Below, one piece after another: positions 28,325 through 36,900 of a stretch of DNA of 64,000 nt. Below the pieces are notes generated by a model. It made no database searches and was not told where the DNA came from. It saw only the letters and a program-made list of their open reading frames with translations. Numbering within the stretch: the stretch's first letter is position 1; the number at the start of each line of letters is the position of its first letter. The DNA lies in NCBI RefSeq assembly GCF_014203705.1, contig NZ_JACHJR010000001.1, forward strand, positions 868,001 to 932,000, written 5' to 3'. Source of the DNA: Kitasatospora gansuensis (lineage in GTDB: Bacteria > Actinomycetota > Actinomycetes > Streptomycetales > Streptomycetaceae). Both the position numbers and the translations under genes were made by a program.

Positions 28325-29653
28325 GTGCGTCAGGTACCGAGAACCGTCTGGCTGCTGTCGGCGGGGATCTTCGCCAACATGGTGGTGTCCTTCACGTTCG
28401 TCTACCTGTTCGTCTATCTGACCGGCGAACGCGGCCTGAGCGTCGCCTCGGCCGGTCTGATCGCCGGCGTCGGCGGGGTCGGGCTGATCGCCGGGAACTT
28501 CACCGGCGGCTGGTTCGGCGACCACTTCGGCCACCGCCGCACCCTGCTGGCCGCCTCGGTGGTGTCCGGCCTCGGGCTGCTCACCCTGACCGCTCTGCCG
28601 ACGCCCGCCCTGTTGGTGGTCCTGCCGCTCTGCCAGTACGCCGCCGGGGCGGTCCGGGCCGCCAACTCCACCCTGGTCGCGGCCGCCGTCCCGCCCGGGG
28701 CGCGCCGGCAGGGCATCGCGGTGATGCGCTTCGCCGGGAACGCCGGCTTCACCGTCGGGCCGCCGCTCGGCGCGCTGATCGCCACTCAGTTCTCGTACGG
28801 CTGGCTCTTCGTGGCCGACGGCGTCGGCACCCTGCTGTTCGCGGCGTACGCGGCCAAGGTGCTCAAGGCCGACCCGAGCCCGGCCAAGCGGGCCGCGGCG
28901 GCGGCCGGCGGGCCCGGTGTGTGGCAGTCGCTGCGGGCCAGGCCCGCGCTGCTGGTGCTGCTGCCCGCCATCGTGGTGATCGACACCGTCTACCGGCAGC
29001 AGTACTCCACCCTGCCGGTCTTCCTCGGCGACCACGGCATCGGCACCGGCGTGTACGGCGCGCTGATGGCGATCAACGGCGGCGTGATCCTCTGCCTGGA
29101 ACTGCCCGCCGCCGTGGCCCTGCGCAACCAGGCCCCGCTGCGGATCATCGGCGCCGGGCTGGTGCTGGTCGGCCTCGGGTACGCGGCCCTGCTGCCGGGC
29201 GCCTTCGTCTGGGCGGCCGTGGCGATGATGGTGCTGCTCACGGCGGGCGAGATCCTCTACAAGACCCCCGCCACCGCGTACGTGGCGGACTGCGCGCCGG
29301 AGCACCTGCAGGGCCGGTTCCAGAGCCTGTACGCGGGGGCCTCGGTCAGCGGCACCGTGCTCGCCCCGGCCGTGGGCGGTGCGGTGTACCAGGCCGCGCC
29401 GGGGCTGCTCTGGCCGCTCTGCGCCGGGCTCGGCCTGCTCGCGGGTGCGGCCGTCCTGCTGGCGGCCGCACCCGGGCGGGTGTCACGGGGTCAGCAGTCC
29501 CCGCTGGTAGGCGCGGACCAGGTGGCGCGGGACCAGCAGCTCGCGCCCGTCGACGGTGACCGGGGTCAGCTGCGGGGCGACGGCCTTCCAGTTGGCCCGG
29601 CGGTGGCGGGTGTTGCTGCGGGAGAGCTTGCGCTTGGGGACGGCCATGTCTGA
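28325..29653 (+). CDS. MFS transporter
   Basis: A 442-residue protein with about 12 membrane segments in residues 1-390 and the MFS loop signature [12 protein letters not shown] between helices 2 and 3. Likely a drug or metabolite exporter. The GTG start follows AGGGGG. The neighbouring divergent regulator and the operator suggest induction by oxidants or reactive compounds. The reading frame continues about 55 codons past the last helix, with the tail ([12 protein letters not shown]...) lying wholly antisense to rpmF. That tail has no transporter similarity and is probably read-through after loss of the original stop. Confidence 0.85.
   Translation: MRQVPRTVWLLSAGIFANMVVSFTFVYLFVYLTGERGLSVASAGLIAGVGGVGLIAGNFTGGWFGDHFGHRRTLLAASVVSGLGLLTLTALPTPALLVVLPLCQYAAGAVRAANSTLVAAAVPPGARRQGIAVMRFAGNAGFTVGPPLGALIATQFSYGWLFVADGVGTLLFAAYAAKVLKADPSPAKRAAAAAGGPGVWQSLRARPALLVLLPAIVVIDTVYRQQYSTLPVFLGDHGIGTGVYGALMAINGGVILCLELPAAVALRNQAPLRIIGAGLVLVGLGYAALLPGAFVWAAVAMMVLLTAGEILYKTPATAYVADCAPEHLQGRFQSLYAGASVSGTVLAPAVGGAVYQAAPGLLWPLCAGLGLLAGAAVLLAAAPGRVSRGQQSPLVGADQVARDQQLAPVDGDRGQLRGDGLPVGPAVAGVAAGELALGDGHV
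29483..29647 (-). CDS. rpmF: Ribosomal protein bL32, zinc-independent paralogue
   Basis: A 54-residue L32 ([20 protein letters not shown]...). The zinc-binding CxxC pairs of normal actinobacterial L32 are missing and replaced by [14 protein letters not shown]. Such C-minus paralogues replace the zinc forms when zinc is scarce, freeing the metal. It ends the rpmB-rpsN-mrf-rpsR-rpmF operon, 62 bp past the rpsR stop. It lies entirely antisense to the tail of the MFS reading frame. Confidence 0.93.
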   Translation of the reverse strand: MAVPKRKLSRSNTRHRRANWKAVAPQLTPVTVDGRELLVPRHLVRAYQRGLLTP

Positions 29654-29709
29654 GGTGCTCCTCGGTGGTCGGCGGGTACCGGTCGGTGGCTGGCGGGGGT
29701 CGGACGTAC

Positions 29710-29946
29710 CTACCGGCCGCCGGAGGCGTACGGCAGCAGCGCCATCTCACGGGCGTTCTTGATCGCGCGGGCCATCGCGCGCTGCTGCTGGACCGTCAGC
29801 CGGGTCACCCGGCGACTGCGGATTTTGCCCCGGTCGGAGATGAACTTCCGGAGCAGATCGGTGTCCTTGTAGTCGATGTAGCTGATCTTCGCCGCGAACA
29901 GCGGGTTCGGGCGGGGCTTGGCGGGCGTTCGCATCGGTTTCCTCAT
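29710..29946 (-). CDS. rpsR: Ribosomal protein bS18, zinc-independent paralogue
   Basis: A 78-residue S18: [20 protein letters not shown] and [10 protein letters not shown] are diagnostic. The N-terminal CxxC of the zinc form is replaced by NPLFAAK. The ATG at 29946 overlaps the stop of mrf (ATGA), so translation is coupled; an ATG four codons later is a second option. It is part of the candidate Zur-controlled C-minus ribosome operon. Confidence 0.94.
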   Translation of the reverse strand: MRKPMRTPAKPRPNPLFAAKISYIDYKDTDLLRKFISDRGKIRSRRVTRLTVQQQRAMARAIKNAREMALLPYASGGR

Positions 29947-31085
29947 GAGACGGGGTCCAGCAGGTCCTCGAAGGCATCGGGCAGGGCCTTCCAGCCCGCC
30001 TCGCCTGCGGCGAGCTCGGTGTCGGTGAGCAGGCAGGCGTCGAGCAGCTCGACGATCCCGTCGGCATCCAACCCCTCGGCGGTGAAGCTGAGTTGCTGGA
30101 CCCGGTCGCCGTGCACGGGATGCCAGTCGAGTGCGGCGGCGGCCCGTCGGGTGGGCGGGTAGAGCTCCCAGGCGGCGTCCGGCAGTGCGGTCAGCCAGGG
30201 TCCGCACTCCTCCACCGCGAGGTTGGCTCCGGCGGCGTCCCAGGCGAGCATCAGCTCGGGGCGGTTGGCCAGCCAGAACCGGCCCCGGCTGCGCTGCGCG
30301 GCCGGTACCAGCTGCTCCAGCGCCTCGTGCAGCCGGGCGGGGTGCAGCGGCCGACGGCGCTCCCAGACCAGGGTGGCCACCCCCGCCTCATCGTGCTCCT
30401 GTGGCAGCAGCGCGATCGCGGGGTTGACCCGGTCCCGGGCGGCCGGCACGTCGAAGCCGCCGAGCGCGGCCCGGGTCAGCTCACCGGTCCCGAGCGTCAC
30501 CAGCCTTGCCGTCGGGTGCAGTTGGCGGAGCATCGCGACTCCGGCGCCATCGCTCCCCCGGGGTACGGCCAGCGTGCCGGCGTACTCGATCTGGTGCGCC
30601 AGCGCCTCGGCCCTGGTCCGGCCGTCCTGGGCCGCGGTGTGCTCGCCGTGGTCGACCAGGTCGTCGGAGACCGAGAGGTCGCCGACCAGCTCCTCCGGGT
30701 CCACCGCCGTGACCACACCGGCGAGTTCGATGCCCTCGGCCCCGGCGATCACCTCCACCGCCGGGTGCGGGTCGCTGCCGCCCCACAGCTCCACGATCGC
30801 CAGCCCGTACTGCCCGGCCTCGGCGATCCGGACCAGCTCGGGCACCAGGTCCTCGCGCAGCGCGCAGCACGGGCAGTCGTTGGTGAGCGGCACCTCGGCC
30901 CGGCGGTGACTGCCGTGGGCGTCCCGCAGTTCGCGGTGGACGATCCCGAAGGAGGCGTCCCGCAGGTCGTGGCGGAGCACCACGGCGTCGATCCCGGCGG
31001 CCGTCAACTCCTGGACCGCACACCATCGTTCGGCCCGGTGCAGGCCCGCGACGACCACCACCGGGAGCTTGATCTGATCGGACAT
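29943..31085 (-). CDS. mrf: Ribosome hibernation factor-recruiting protein MRF-like (COG0523/CobW-like)
   Basis: A 380-residue protein of the CobW/COG0523 fold sitting inside a C-minus ribosomal protein operon. In mycobacteria the gene in this place, mrf, recruits the hibernation factor Mpy to C-minus ribosomes when zinc runs out. The metal-binding [11 protein letters not shown] (CxCC, about 71-74) is intact. The P-loop is degenerate ([11 protein letters not shown] instead of GxxGxGKT), and the NKxD motif is not found, so GTP binding is doubtful; the mycobacterial protein, as I recall it, is also degenerate. The C-terminal half ([15 protein letters not shown]...[11 protein letters not shown]) is the CobW C-terminal domain. 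It overlaps rpsR by four bases and follows rpsN by 5 bp. Confidence 0.82.
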   Translation of the reverse strand: MSDQIKLPVVVVAGLHRAERWCAVQELTAAGIDAVVLRHDLRDASFGIVHRELRDAHGSHRRAEVPLTNDCPCCALREDLVPELVRIAEAGQYGLAIVELWGGSDPHPAVEVIAGAEGIELAGVVTAVDPEELVGDLSVSDDLVDHGEHTAAQDGRTRAEALAHQIEYAGTLAVPRGSDGAGVAMLRQLHPTARLVTLGTGELTRAALGGFDVPAARDRVNPAIALLPQEHDEAGVATLVWERRRPLHPARLHEALEQLVPAAQRSRGRFWLANRPELMLAWDAAGANLAVEECGPWLTALPDAAWELYPPTRRAAAALDWHPVHGDRVQQLSFTAEGLDADGIVELLDACLLTDTELAAGEAGWKALPDAFEDLLDPVS

Positions 31086-31090
31086 CGTTC

Positions 31091-31396
31091 CTACCAGCTC
31101 GACTTGCGGACGCCGGGCAGGTGGCCGGCATGGGCATGCTTGCGCAGGTTGATCCGGGACAGGCCGAAGGCCCGCAGGTAGCCGCGCGGGCGGCCGTCGA
31201 TGCCGTCCCGGTTGCGCAGCCGGGTGGCGCTGGCGTCCCGTGGCTGGCGGGCCAGCTCCTGCTGGGCGGCGGCCCGTTCGACCGGGTCGGTGCCGGGCCG
31301 GGCGATCAGGCGCTTGAGTTCGGCGCGGCGCTCGGCGTACCTGGCGACCACCTCGCGGCGGTGCAGGTCCCTGGCGATCTTGCTCTGCTTGGCCAT
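31091..31396 (-). CDS. rpsN: Ribosomal protein uS14, zinc-independent paralogue
   Basis: A 101-residue long-form S14: [27 protein letters not shown]...[24 protein letters not shown]...PGVRKSSW. It has no Cys, unlike the short zinc form of S14. It starts with an ATG that overlaps the rpmB stop (TGATG) and ends 5 bp before mrf. Part of the candidate Zur-regulated operon. Confidence 0.95.
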   Translation of the reverse strand: MAKQSKIARDLHRREVVARYAERRAELKRLIARPGTDPVERAAAQQELARQPRDASATRLRNRDGIDGRPRGYLRAFGLSRINLRKHAHAGHLPGVRKSSW

Positions 31397-31632
31397 CAGA
31401 CCTTCTCCCCCCGAGCGCGGATGCGGGCCACGGCGGCCTCGATGCCGATGCTGTCGACGGTCTTGATCCCGGCCGCGCTGAGCGTCAGCCGGACGTTGCG
31501 CCCCTCACTGGGAAGCCAGTAGCGCTTGCGCTGGATGTTCGGGTCGAAGCGTCGTTTGGTGCGGCGGTGCGAGTGCGAGATGGCGTTGCCGAAGCCGGGC
31601 TTGCGGCCGGTCAGCTGGCAGTGCGCGGACAT
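31396..31632 (-). CDS. rpmB: Ribosomal protein bL28, zinc-independent paralogue
   Basis: A 78-residue L28: [20 protein letters not shown] and [14 protein letters not shown]. It keeps one Cys near the N-terminus but lacks the CxxC pairs of the zinc form. First gene of the operon, reading away from rpmG across a 111 bp gap that contains the candidate Zur box. Confidence 0.95.
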   Translation of the reverse strand: MSAHCQLTGRKPGFGNAISHSHRRTKRRFDPNIQRKRYWLPSEGRNVRLTLSAAGIKTVDSIGIEAAVARIRARGEKV

Positions 31633-31687
31633 GGATGTGCTCCGAGGGGTCTGCGGAATGGGCAGGACCCGGCTGACGTTACACCAC

Positions 31688-31715
31688 TTGAAAATGGTTT
31701 CCATTTCGCTATAGT
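31688..31715 (+). promoter_or_regulatory. rpmG promoter containing a candidate Zur box
   Basis: TTGAAA (31688-31693), 16 bp spacer, TATAGT (31710-31715) reads toward rpmG. Between and overlapping the -35 lies AAATGGTTTCCATTT (31692-31706), a perfect 15 bp palindrome that fits the AT-rich core of actinobacterial Zur sites (consensus near TGAAAATNATTTTCA). Zn-Zur here would repress rpmG, and the same box lies 60 bp before rpmB and could control the divergent operon too. Confidence 0.72.
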
Positions 31716-31743
31716 CGGCCCGAGCCCACCAGAAGGAGCCCCC

Positions 31744-31908
31744 ATGGCCCGCAACGAACTCCGCCCGATCGTCAAGCTGCGGTCGACCGCCGGCACCGGC
31801 CACACGTACGTGACCAGGAAGAACCGCCGCAACGACCCCGACCGGCTGACCCTGCGCAAGTACGACCCGGTCGCCCGGCAGCACGTGCCGTTCCGCGAAG
31901 AGCGCTGA
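31744..31908 (+). CDS. rpmG: Ribosomal protein bL33, zinc-independent paralogue
   Basis: A 54-residue L33: [31 protein letters not shown]...[16 protein letters not shown]. No Cys is present where the zinc form has two CxxC pairs. The ATG follows AAGGAG by 5 nt. It is divergent from rpmB and shares the candidate Zur-controlled region. A short hairpin follows at 31996. Confidence 0.95.
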   Translation: MARNELRPIVKLRSTAGTGHTYVTRKNRRNDPDRLTLRKYDPVARQHVPFREER

Positions 31909-31995
31909 CCCAACGCATCTCTCCCCTGCCGCCGGTGCCGTACTCGACCTGGTGCGGTCCGGCGGCTCACCCGACGCGGGCCTCGCAACGGCCGG

Positions 31996-32013
31996 GCCGC
32001 CGCTGCCGGCGGC
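31996..32013 (+). terminator. Small hairpin after rpmG
   Basis: GCCGCCG (31996-32002) pairs with CGGCGGC (32007-32013), loop CTGC. It lies 87 bp past the rpmG stop and just before the promoter-like TATAGT of the next gene. A weak terminator candidate. Confidence 0.35.
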
Positions 32014-32047
32014 GGGCTGACCTGCCCGGTGTCCCTATAGTTGCGGG

Positions 32048-33061
32048 ATGGCACGCACCGTACGCACCGTATCCAAGACCACCTCGTTCGACCTGACCGC
32101 CGCCGAGCGCTCCGCCCTGGAGGGGCTGGCGCAGCGGCCCACCGCGATGGGGATGCGGGCCAAGATCGTGCTCGCCTCCGCCGGGCAGGGCAAGGCGGCG
32201 AAGCCGGTACCGGTGGACACCGTGCTCGCCGAGCTGAACGCCTCGCGGGATTCCGTGAACAAGTGGCGCAAGCGCTTCCTGACCGAGCGCCTGGCCGGGC
32301 TCTCCGAGGAGCTCAGGGCCGGCGGCCCGCGCACCGTGACGGACGAGCAGATCGCCAAGGTGATCGCCGAGACGCTCGGCCGCAAGCCCCGGCTCGGCAC
32401 CCAGTGGTCGGCCCGTGAGCTGGCCGAGCGGGCCGGGGTCTCGCAGCAGACCGTCAGCAAGGTCTGGCGCGCCTTCGACCTGGCCCCGCAGCGCACCGAG
32501 GCCGTCACGCTGGCCACCGACCCGCTCGCCATGGACCGGGCCCACGACGTGGTCGGCCTCTACCTCGCCCCGCCGGAGCGGGCCCTGGTGGTCTGCGTGG
32601 ACGAGAACCGGCACAGCGCCACCGGCTACGCGGGCAACCCCGACCGGGGCCTGGCCGAAGCCCTGGAGACCACCAACGGCCAGGTGGTCGGCTCGCTGCA
32701 CCGGCGGCACCGGGCGGTGGAGTTCCGCAAGTTCCTGGAGGGGCTGGAGGCCACCGTGCCGGCCGGCCTCCAGGTCCACCTGATCTGCGACAGCTACGCC
32801 ACCCACAAGGCGCCGACGGTGAAGAACTGGCTGCTCGCCCACCCGCGCTTCCAGCTGCACTTCACCGGCACCGGCCCGGCCTGGACGGAGCTGGCGGCCC
32901 GCTGGCTCGCCGCGCTGCGCACCACCGACACGGCGCTGGCGCAGCAGGTCCGGGACTGGACCGGCACGCTCGGCGCGACGGAGACGGAAACGGAGGAGGA
33001 GCCGGCATCCTTCGCCTGGACCAAGGACACCGCGGCGATCCAGCAGGCTCTGGGCGGCTGA
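32048..33061 (+). CDS. Degenerate IS630-family transposase-like protein
   Basis: A 337-residue intact reading frame homologous to IS630-type DDE transposases: two N-terminal helix-turn-helix domains (about 15-80 and 95-145, RTVTDEQIAKVIAETLG and WSARELAERAGVSQQTVSKVWRAF) and the catalytic core VVCVDEN (Asp 185) and LICDSYATHK (Asp 248). The third acidic residue, normally in NQVERWF, is Ala 284 in TELAARWL, and the stretch after VDEN that usually has SQIQALDR is shorter and unrelated. So it is probably catalytically dead but still able to bind DNA. No flanking inverted repeats were seen. TATAGT lies 6 bases before the ATG, so a leaderless transcript is possible. Confidence 0.8.
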   Translation: MARTVRTVSKTTSFDLTAAERSALEGLAQRPTAMGMRAKIVLASAGQGKAAKPVPVDTVLAELNASRDSVNKWRKRFLTERLAGLSEELRAGGPRTVTDEQIAKVIAETLGRKPRLGTQWSARELAERAGVSQQTVSKVWRAFDLAPQRTEAVTLATDPLAMDRAHDVVGLYLAPPERALVVCVDENRHSATGYAGNPDRGLAEALETTNGQVVGSLHRRHRAVEFRKFLEGLEATVPAGLQVHLICDSYATHKAPTVKNWLLAHPRFQLHFTGTGPAWTELAARWLAALRTTDTALAQQVRDWTGTLGATETETEEEPASFAWTKDTAAIQQALGG

Positions 33062-33070
33062 GGTCGTCCA

Positions 33071-34714
33071 CTACACCGGCCAGCCGTCCCGGGTGGTGAT
33101 GGTGCGCGCGTACGGGCCGTCCGGGCCGGTGCTGCGGTAGGTCTCGACCGAGCTGCCGGTGCGGACGGTCGCGTCGCCGTTGTGCCGGTGGGCGGTCGGG
33201 GCGTAGGTGTGGTCGACCGTGCTGCGCAGGCCGTCCTCGGTCGCGGTGCGGTGGTGGCCGAGCACCATCTCGGTGCGCTGGTCGGTGCTGCCCGCGGCGT
33301 CGGCCGTGTACCGGTAGCGGACGTCCAGCGGTGCGCTCTCCTGGACGGTGCTGCCGGCCGGCGGGCCGCCGCCCCGGCGGGTGCTGGTCGTGGTCTGGTC
33401 GGTGCGGTTGTGCAGCGTCAGGTCGTTGCCGCCGTCGCGGAGTTGCTGGCCGGAGCGGAAGGTCCGGTCGGTCCTGACCTCGGTGGTGACCCGGCCGTGC
33501 GAGGTCTGCACCCAGCCCTGGGCGGAGTCGTGGCGGGCCGCGGTGACCGTCCAGTCGCCGCTGCCCTCGCCGAGGTCGGTGAGCTCCGTGCGGACGGTGG
33601 CCTCGGACGCGACCTGGTGCCGGGTCAGCGCGCCGGAGGTCCGGGCGCTGCCGTGGTCGACGGTGGCGAACAGGTTGAGCTGACCGGTCCAGGCGTCGTT
33701 GCTCTGCTTCTCGGCCTGGTTGACGGTGAGTGAGACGGAGTGCGGGCGGCCGTCGAGCAGCAGGCCGACGTACGGGGTCAGATCCACCTGGTAGGCGGGC
33801 AGGTCGAAGGCGAAGATGCCCGGGGTGGGCCGCCAGAGCAGCGGGTCCCAGCCGCCGGTGTAGATCACCGGGTAGGGCCAGACCGCACCGGCCGTCCGGC
33901 CGTCCACGGCGAGCCGCAGCTCCCGGAACGGGCCCTGGCCGCAGTACCCCCGCCCGGGGTTGGCCCGGACGAACTCCTCCGGCGCGGAGGCGTACGCGAA
34001 CTCCTCGCAGGCGCCACCGCCGCGCGCGTACACCTCGGCGGTCAGCCGCTCCAGGTTCCGCGGGAAGGTGAACTCCCTGGTGCTGCCCGGGTGCGCCTGG
34101 TCGAGCGTGAACCCGCCGCCGGTGAGCACCCGGTCGGCGGTGCGGGCGGCGGGCCAGGCAGCCGAGGCGGTGTAGAAGGTGAAGGTGGCGGAGATCACGA
34201 AGACGCCGGTGTAGGTGGCGTCGGTGACGTTGGGCAGGTCGAACTCGAAGGGCTGAGTGCCCGTCAGCACCGGCGCGTACCGGGTGACATCGCGCTCGAC
34301 CCGCCACTCGATGCCGTCCTGCGAGGGCTCGGGCGTGGAGGACATCAGCACCTCGACCCCGCCCACCCGGACGGTGAACAGCCGGTCGAACTGCCGCCCC
34401 GCGACGCTGCCGTGCAGGTCGAGGACCACCTTGGACCAGGGCCCGGCGCAGTCGGCGGGCGGGGTCAGCGAGCCGTTGTACGGGGTGTCGGCCGGGCTGC
34501 CGTAGCCGTTCTTGAAGGCCCGCTCGTGCATCACCTCGACCGTGCAGGACCGGGTGTCCGGCCTGGTCAGCGGCTGTACGGCGGAGATCGGGTCGTGGTA
34601 GTCGGAGCCGAAGTCGGCGTACGCGGTGCCGCCTTGGGTCAGGACGGCTGCGAGGGCCAGGACGGCGGCGCCGAAGGCGCGGGCCGCTCGGCGCAGTACG
34701 GGACGAGCGGGCAA
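33071..34714 (-). CDS. Secreted peptide-N4-(N-acetyl-glucosaminyl)asparagine amidase A-like protein
   Basis: Related to plant and fungal PNGase A, which removes N-glycans from glycopeptides. The 547-residue protein has a signal peptide of about 32 residues (RRAARAFGAAVLALAAVL, then TAYA) and the family core GRQFDRLFTVRVGGVEVL, SSTPEPSQDGIEWRVERDVT and PYPVIYTGGWDPLLWRP. Several Cys pairs may form disulphides. The TTG at 34714 is chosen: GGAGG is 5 nt upstream and it places the signal peptide at the N-terminus. The catalytic residues of this family are not well enough known to me to check. Divergent from the OYE gene; 9 bp from the convergent transposase-like gene. Confidence 0.78.
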   Translation of the reverse strand: MPARPVLRRAARAFGAAVLALAAVLTQGGTAYADFGSDYHDPISAVQPLTRPDTRSCTVEVMHERAFKNGYGSPADTPYNGSLTPPADCAGPWSKVVLDLHGSVAGRQFDRLFTVRVGGVEVLMSSTPEPSQDGIEWRVERDVTRYAPVLTGTQPFEFDLPNVTDATYTGVFVISATFTFYTASAAWPAARTADRVLTGGGFTLDQAHPGSTREFTFPRNLERLTAEVYARGGGACEEFAYASAPEEFVRANPGRGYCGQGPFRELRLAVDGRTAGAVWPYPVIYTGGWDPLLWRPTPGIFAFDLPAYQVDLTPYVGLLLDGRPHSVSLTVNQAEKQSNDAWTGQLNLFATVDHGSARTSGALTRHQVASEATVRTELTDLGEGSGDWTVTAARHDSAQGWVQTSHGRVTTEVRTDRTFRSGQQLRDGGNDLTLHNRTDQTTTSTRRGGGPPAGSTVQESAPLDVRYRYTADAAGSTDQRTEMVLGHHRTATEDGLRSTVDHTYAPTAHRHNGDATVRTGSSVETYRSTGPDGPYARTITTRDGWPV

Positions 34715-34893
34715 CGCGGCCTCCGGGGCTGGGGTTGCGGCAGGGGTACCCGTATCTTTCCGACGGTGACCAGGACCTGTCAATGAACCGGCGATAGTTG
34801 GGAATCGATCGATCGGGTACTGAGTTGTCGCCAGGTGGCCGCCTGCCACCGGGACTTGGTCCCCCGCACCACAAGCGCCGAAAGTGGAGTCAC

Positions 34894-36012
34894 ATGCTCA
34901 GCACCACAACGTCCCGTGCCACCGAAGTCCTCGACCGCCCGTTCACCCTGGGTAGCCTGACCCTGCGGAACCGGATCGTGATGGCCCCGATGACCCGGGA
35001 ACACTCCCCCGGTGGTGTGCCGGGCCCCGACGTCGCGGAGTACTACGCCCGCCGGGCGGCCGGCGGGGTCGGCCTGATCATCACCGAGGGCACCTACGTG
35101 GACCACCCCTCGGCGGGCACCAGGCCCGCCGTCCCGCAGTTCCACGGCGAGCGGGCGCTGGCCGGCTGGGCCGACGTGGCGGCGGCGGTGCACCACGCGG
35201 GCGGGAAGATCGTGCCGCAGCTCTGGCACGTCGGGATGGCCCGGGTGGCCGGTGCGCCGCCCGTCCCGCAGGCTCCCCGGATCGGCCCGTCCGGCATCCC
35301 ACTGGAGGGCCATGAGCCCGGGCACCCGATGACCCGACAGGACCTGGACGACGTGATCGCGGCGTTCGCCGCCGGGGCCGCCGCCGCCGAGGCCCGCGGC
35401 TTCGACGGCATCGAGATCCACGGCGCCCACGGCTACCTGGTCGACCAGTTCCTCTGGGAGCACACCAACCGGCGCACCGACGGCTACGGCGGCGACCCGG
35501 CCTCCCGGACCCGCTTCGCCGCCGAGCTGGTGGCGGCCTGCCGCGCGGTGGTGGCGCCCGACTTCCCGATCCTGTTCCGGATGTCCCAGTGGAAGGTCGG
35601 CAACTACGACGCCCGGCTCGGCAGCACGCCGCAGGAGCTCGAAGCGGTGCTCGCCCCGCTCGTCGAGGCGGGCGTGGACGCCTTCCACGCCTCCACCCGC
35701 CGCTACTGGCAGCCCGAGTTCGACGGCTCGGAGCTCAACCTCGCGGGCTGGGTGAAGAAGCTCTCGGGCCGGCCCGCCGTCAGCGTCGGCTCGGTCGGCC
35801 TGGACACCGAGTTCACCAAGGCGTTCGTCGGCCAGGGCAGCGGCCTCGCCGACATCAACGGGCTGCTGGACCGGCTGGAGCGGGACGAGTTCGACCTGAT
35901 CGCGGTCGGCCGGGCGCTGCTCGCCGACCCCCGGTGGGCCGAGAAGGTCCTCGACGGCCGGACCGAGGAGCTGACCGCCTTCTCCGTGCGGGCGCTCAAG
36001 ACGCTGTCCTGA
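34894..36012 (+). CDS. NADH:flavin oxidoreductase, old yellow enzyme family
   Basis: FMN-dependent reductase of activated alkenes or related electrophiles. The 372-residue TIM barrel has LRNRIVMAPMTRE near the N-terminus, FDGIEIHGAHGYLVDQFLWE (about 170-189), TNRRTDGYGG and a C-terminal FMN phosphate site LIAVGRALLADPRWAEKV. Start ATG at 34894 follows GTGGAG. The gene is divergent from the PNGase-like gene. Physiological substrate unknown. An OYE close to an HxlR/peroxiredoxin regulator could belong to an electrophile response, but the distance is too great to infer co-regulation. Confidence 0.9.
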   Translation: MLSTTTSRATEVLDRPFTLGSLTLRNRIVMAPMTREHSPGGVPGPDVAEYYARRAAGGVGLIITEGTYVDHPSAGTRPAVPQFHGERALAGWADVAAAVHHAGGKIVPQLWHVGMARVAGAPPVPQAPRIGPSGIPLEGHEPGHPMTRQDLDDVIAAFAAGAAAAEARGFDGIEIHGAHGYLVDQFLWEHTNRRTDGYGGDPASRTRFAAELVAACRAVVAPDFPILFRMSQWKVGNYDARLGSTPQELEAVLAPLVEAGVDAFHASTRRYWQPEFDGSELNLAGWVKKLSGRPAVSVGSVGLDTEFTKAFVGQGSGLADINGLLDRLERDEFDLIAVGRALLADPRWAEKVLDGRTEELTAFSVRALKTLS

Positions 36013-36019
36013 CGACTCG

Positions 36020-36829
36020 TCAGCGCTGCTGGCAGCTCGGGCACCAGAACAGGTTGCGGGCCGCGTGGCTCTCGGTCCGGACCTCGGTGCCGCAGACCAG
36101 GCAGGGCATCGCGGCCCGCCGGTAGACGTAGACCTCACCCCCGTGGTCGTCCACCCGGGGCGGCCGGCCCATCGCCTCGGGCGTGTGCTCGGGGCGGACG
36201 GTGTCGATCCGGCCGATGCCCGCGCCGTCGTGCATCAGCTCCACCAGGTCGGCCCAGATCGCGTCCCACTCGGCCCGGGTGACGTCCCGGCCGGGGCGGT
36301 GCGGGTCGATGCCGAGCCGGAACAGCACCTCGGCCCGGTAGACGTTGCCGACGCCCGCCAGCACCTTCTGGTCCATCAGCAGGGCGGCGACCGTGGTCCG
36401 GCTCCGGGAGATCCGCTCCCAGGCCGGGCCCGGGTCGCTGCCGGGGCGCAGCGGGTCGGGCCCGAGCCGGGCGTGGATCGCCGACTTCTCGGCGCCGGTG
36501 AGCAGTTCACAGGTGTTCGGGCCGCGCAGGTCGGCGTACGACTCCGTGCTCTCCAGCCGGAGCCGGATCAGGCCGACCGGCGCGGGAGCCGGGCCCGCGC
36601 CGAAGGTGAAACCGCCGTACAGGCCGAGGTGGATGTGCAGCCAGGCACCGGCCTCGAAGCCGAGGAACAGGTGCTTGCCGTGCGCCTCCGCCTCGCTGAG
36701 CCGCTGACCGTCGATCAGCGCGGCGCCCTCCGCGAACCGGCCCTGCGGGCTGGAGACCCGGAGCGGGCGGTGCGCGAACGCCTTGGCGTTCTCGGTCGCG
36801 AGACGGTGGATGATGTGGCCCTCGGGCAC
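36020..36829 (-). CDS. nei: Formamidopyrimidine/endonuclease VIII-type DNA glycosylase
   Basis: Base-excision repair of oxidised bases with AP-lyase activity. The 269-residue protein begins VPEGHIIHRLA with the catalytic Pro2 and Glu3, has the helix-two-turn-helix region TTVAALLMDQKVLAGVGNVYRAE, and a C-terminal zinc finger with CLVCG and FWCPSCQ, preceded by a conserved Arg region. GTG at 36829 is required to expose Pro2. It resembles Nei more than MutM by the PEGH start. It is convergent with the OYE gene, 7 bp apart. Confidence 0.92.
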   Translation of the reverse strand: MPEGHIIHRLATENAKAFAHRPLRVSSPQGRFAEGAALIDGQRLSEAEAHGKHLFLGFEAGAWLHIHLGLYGGFTFGAGPAPAPVGLIRLRLESTESYADLRGPNTCELLTGAEKSAIHARLGPDPLRPGSDPGPAWERISRSRTTVAALLMDQKVLAGVGNVYRAEVLFRLGIDPHRPGRDVTRAEWDAIWADLVELMHDGAGIGRIDTVRPEHTPEAMGRPPRVDDHGGEVYVYRRAAMPCLVCGTEVRTESHAARNLFWCPSCQQR

Positions 36830-36900
36830 GGGCGCTCCCCTTCGGACGGGTGTGTGACGACCATCCGATTCTCGCAGGCGGGGCCGACAGTCCCGGCTGG

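Noticed and set aside
32048..33061. A complete active insertion sequence
   Set aside because: No terminal inverted repeats or target duplication were seen, and the third catalytic residue is lost.
36020..36829. MutM rather than Nei
   Set aside because: The PEGH start and sequence pattern fit the Nei group better, though only an alignment could settle it.
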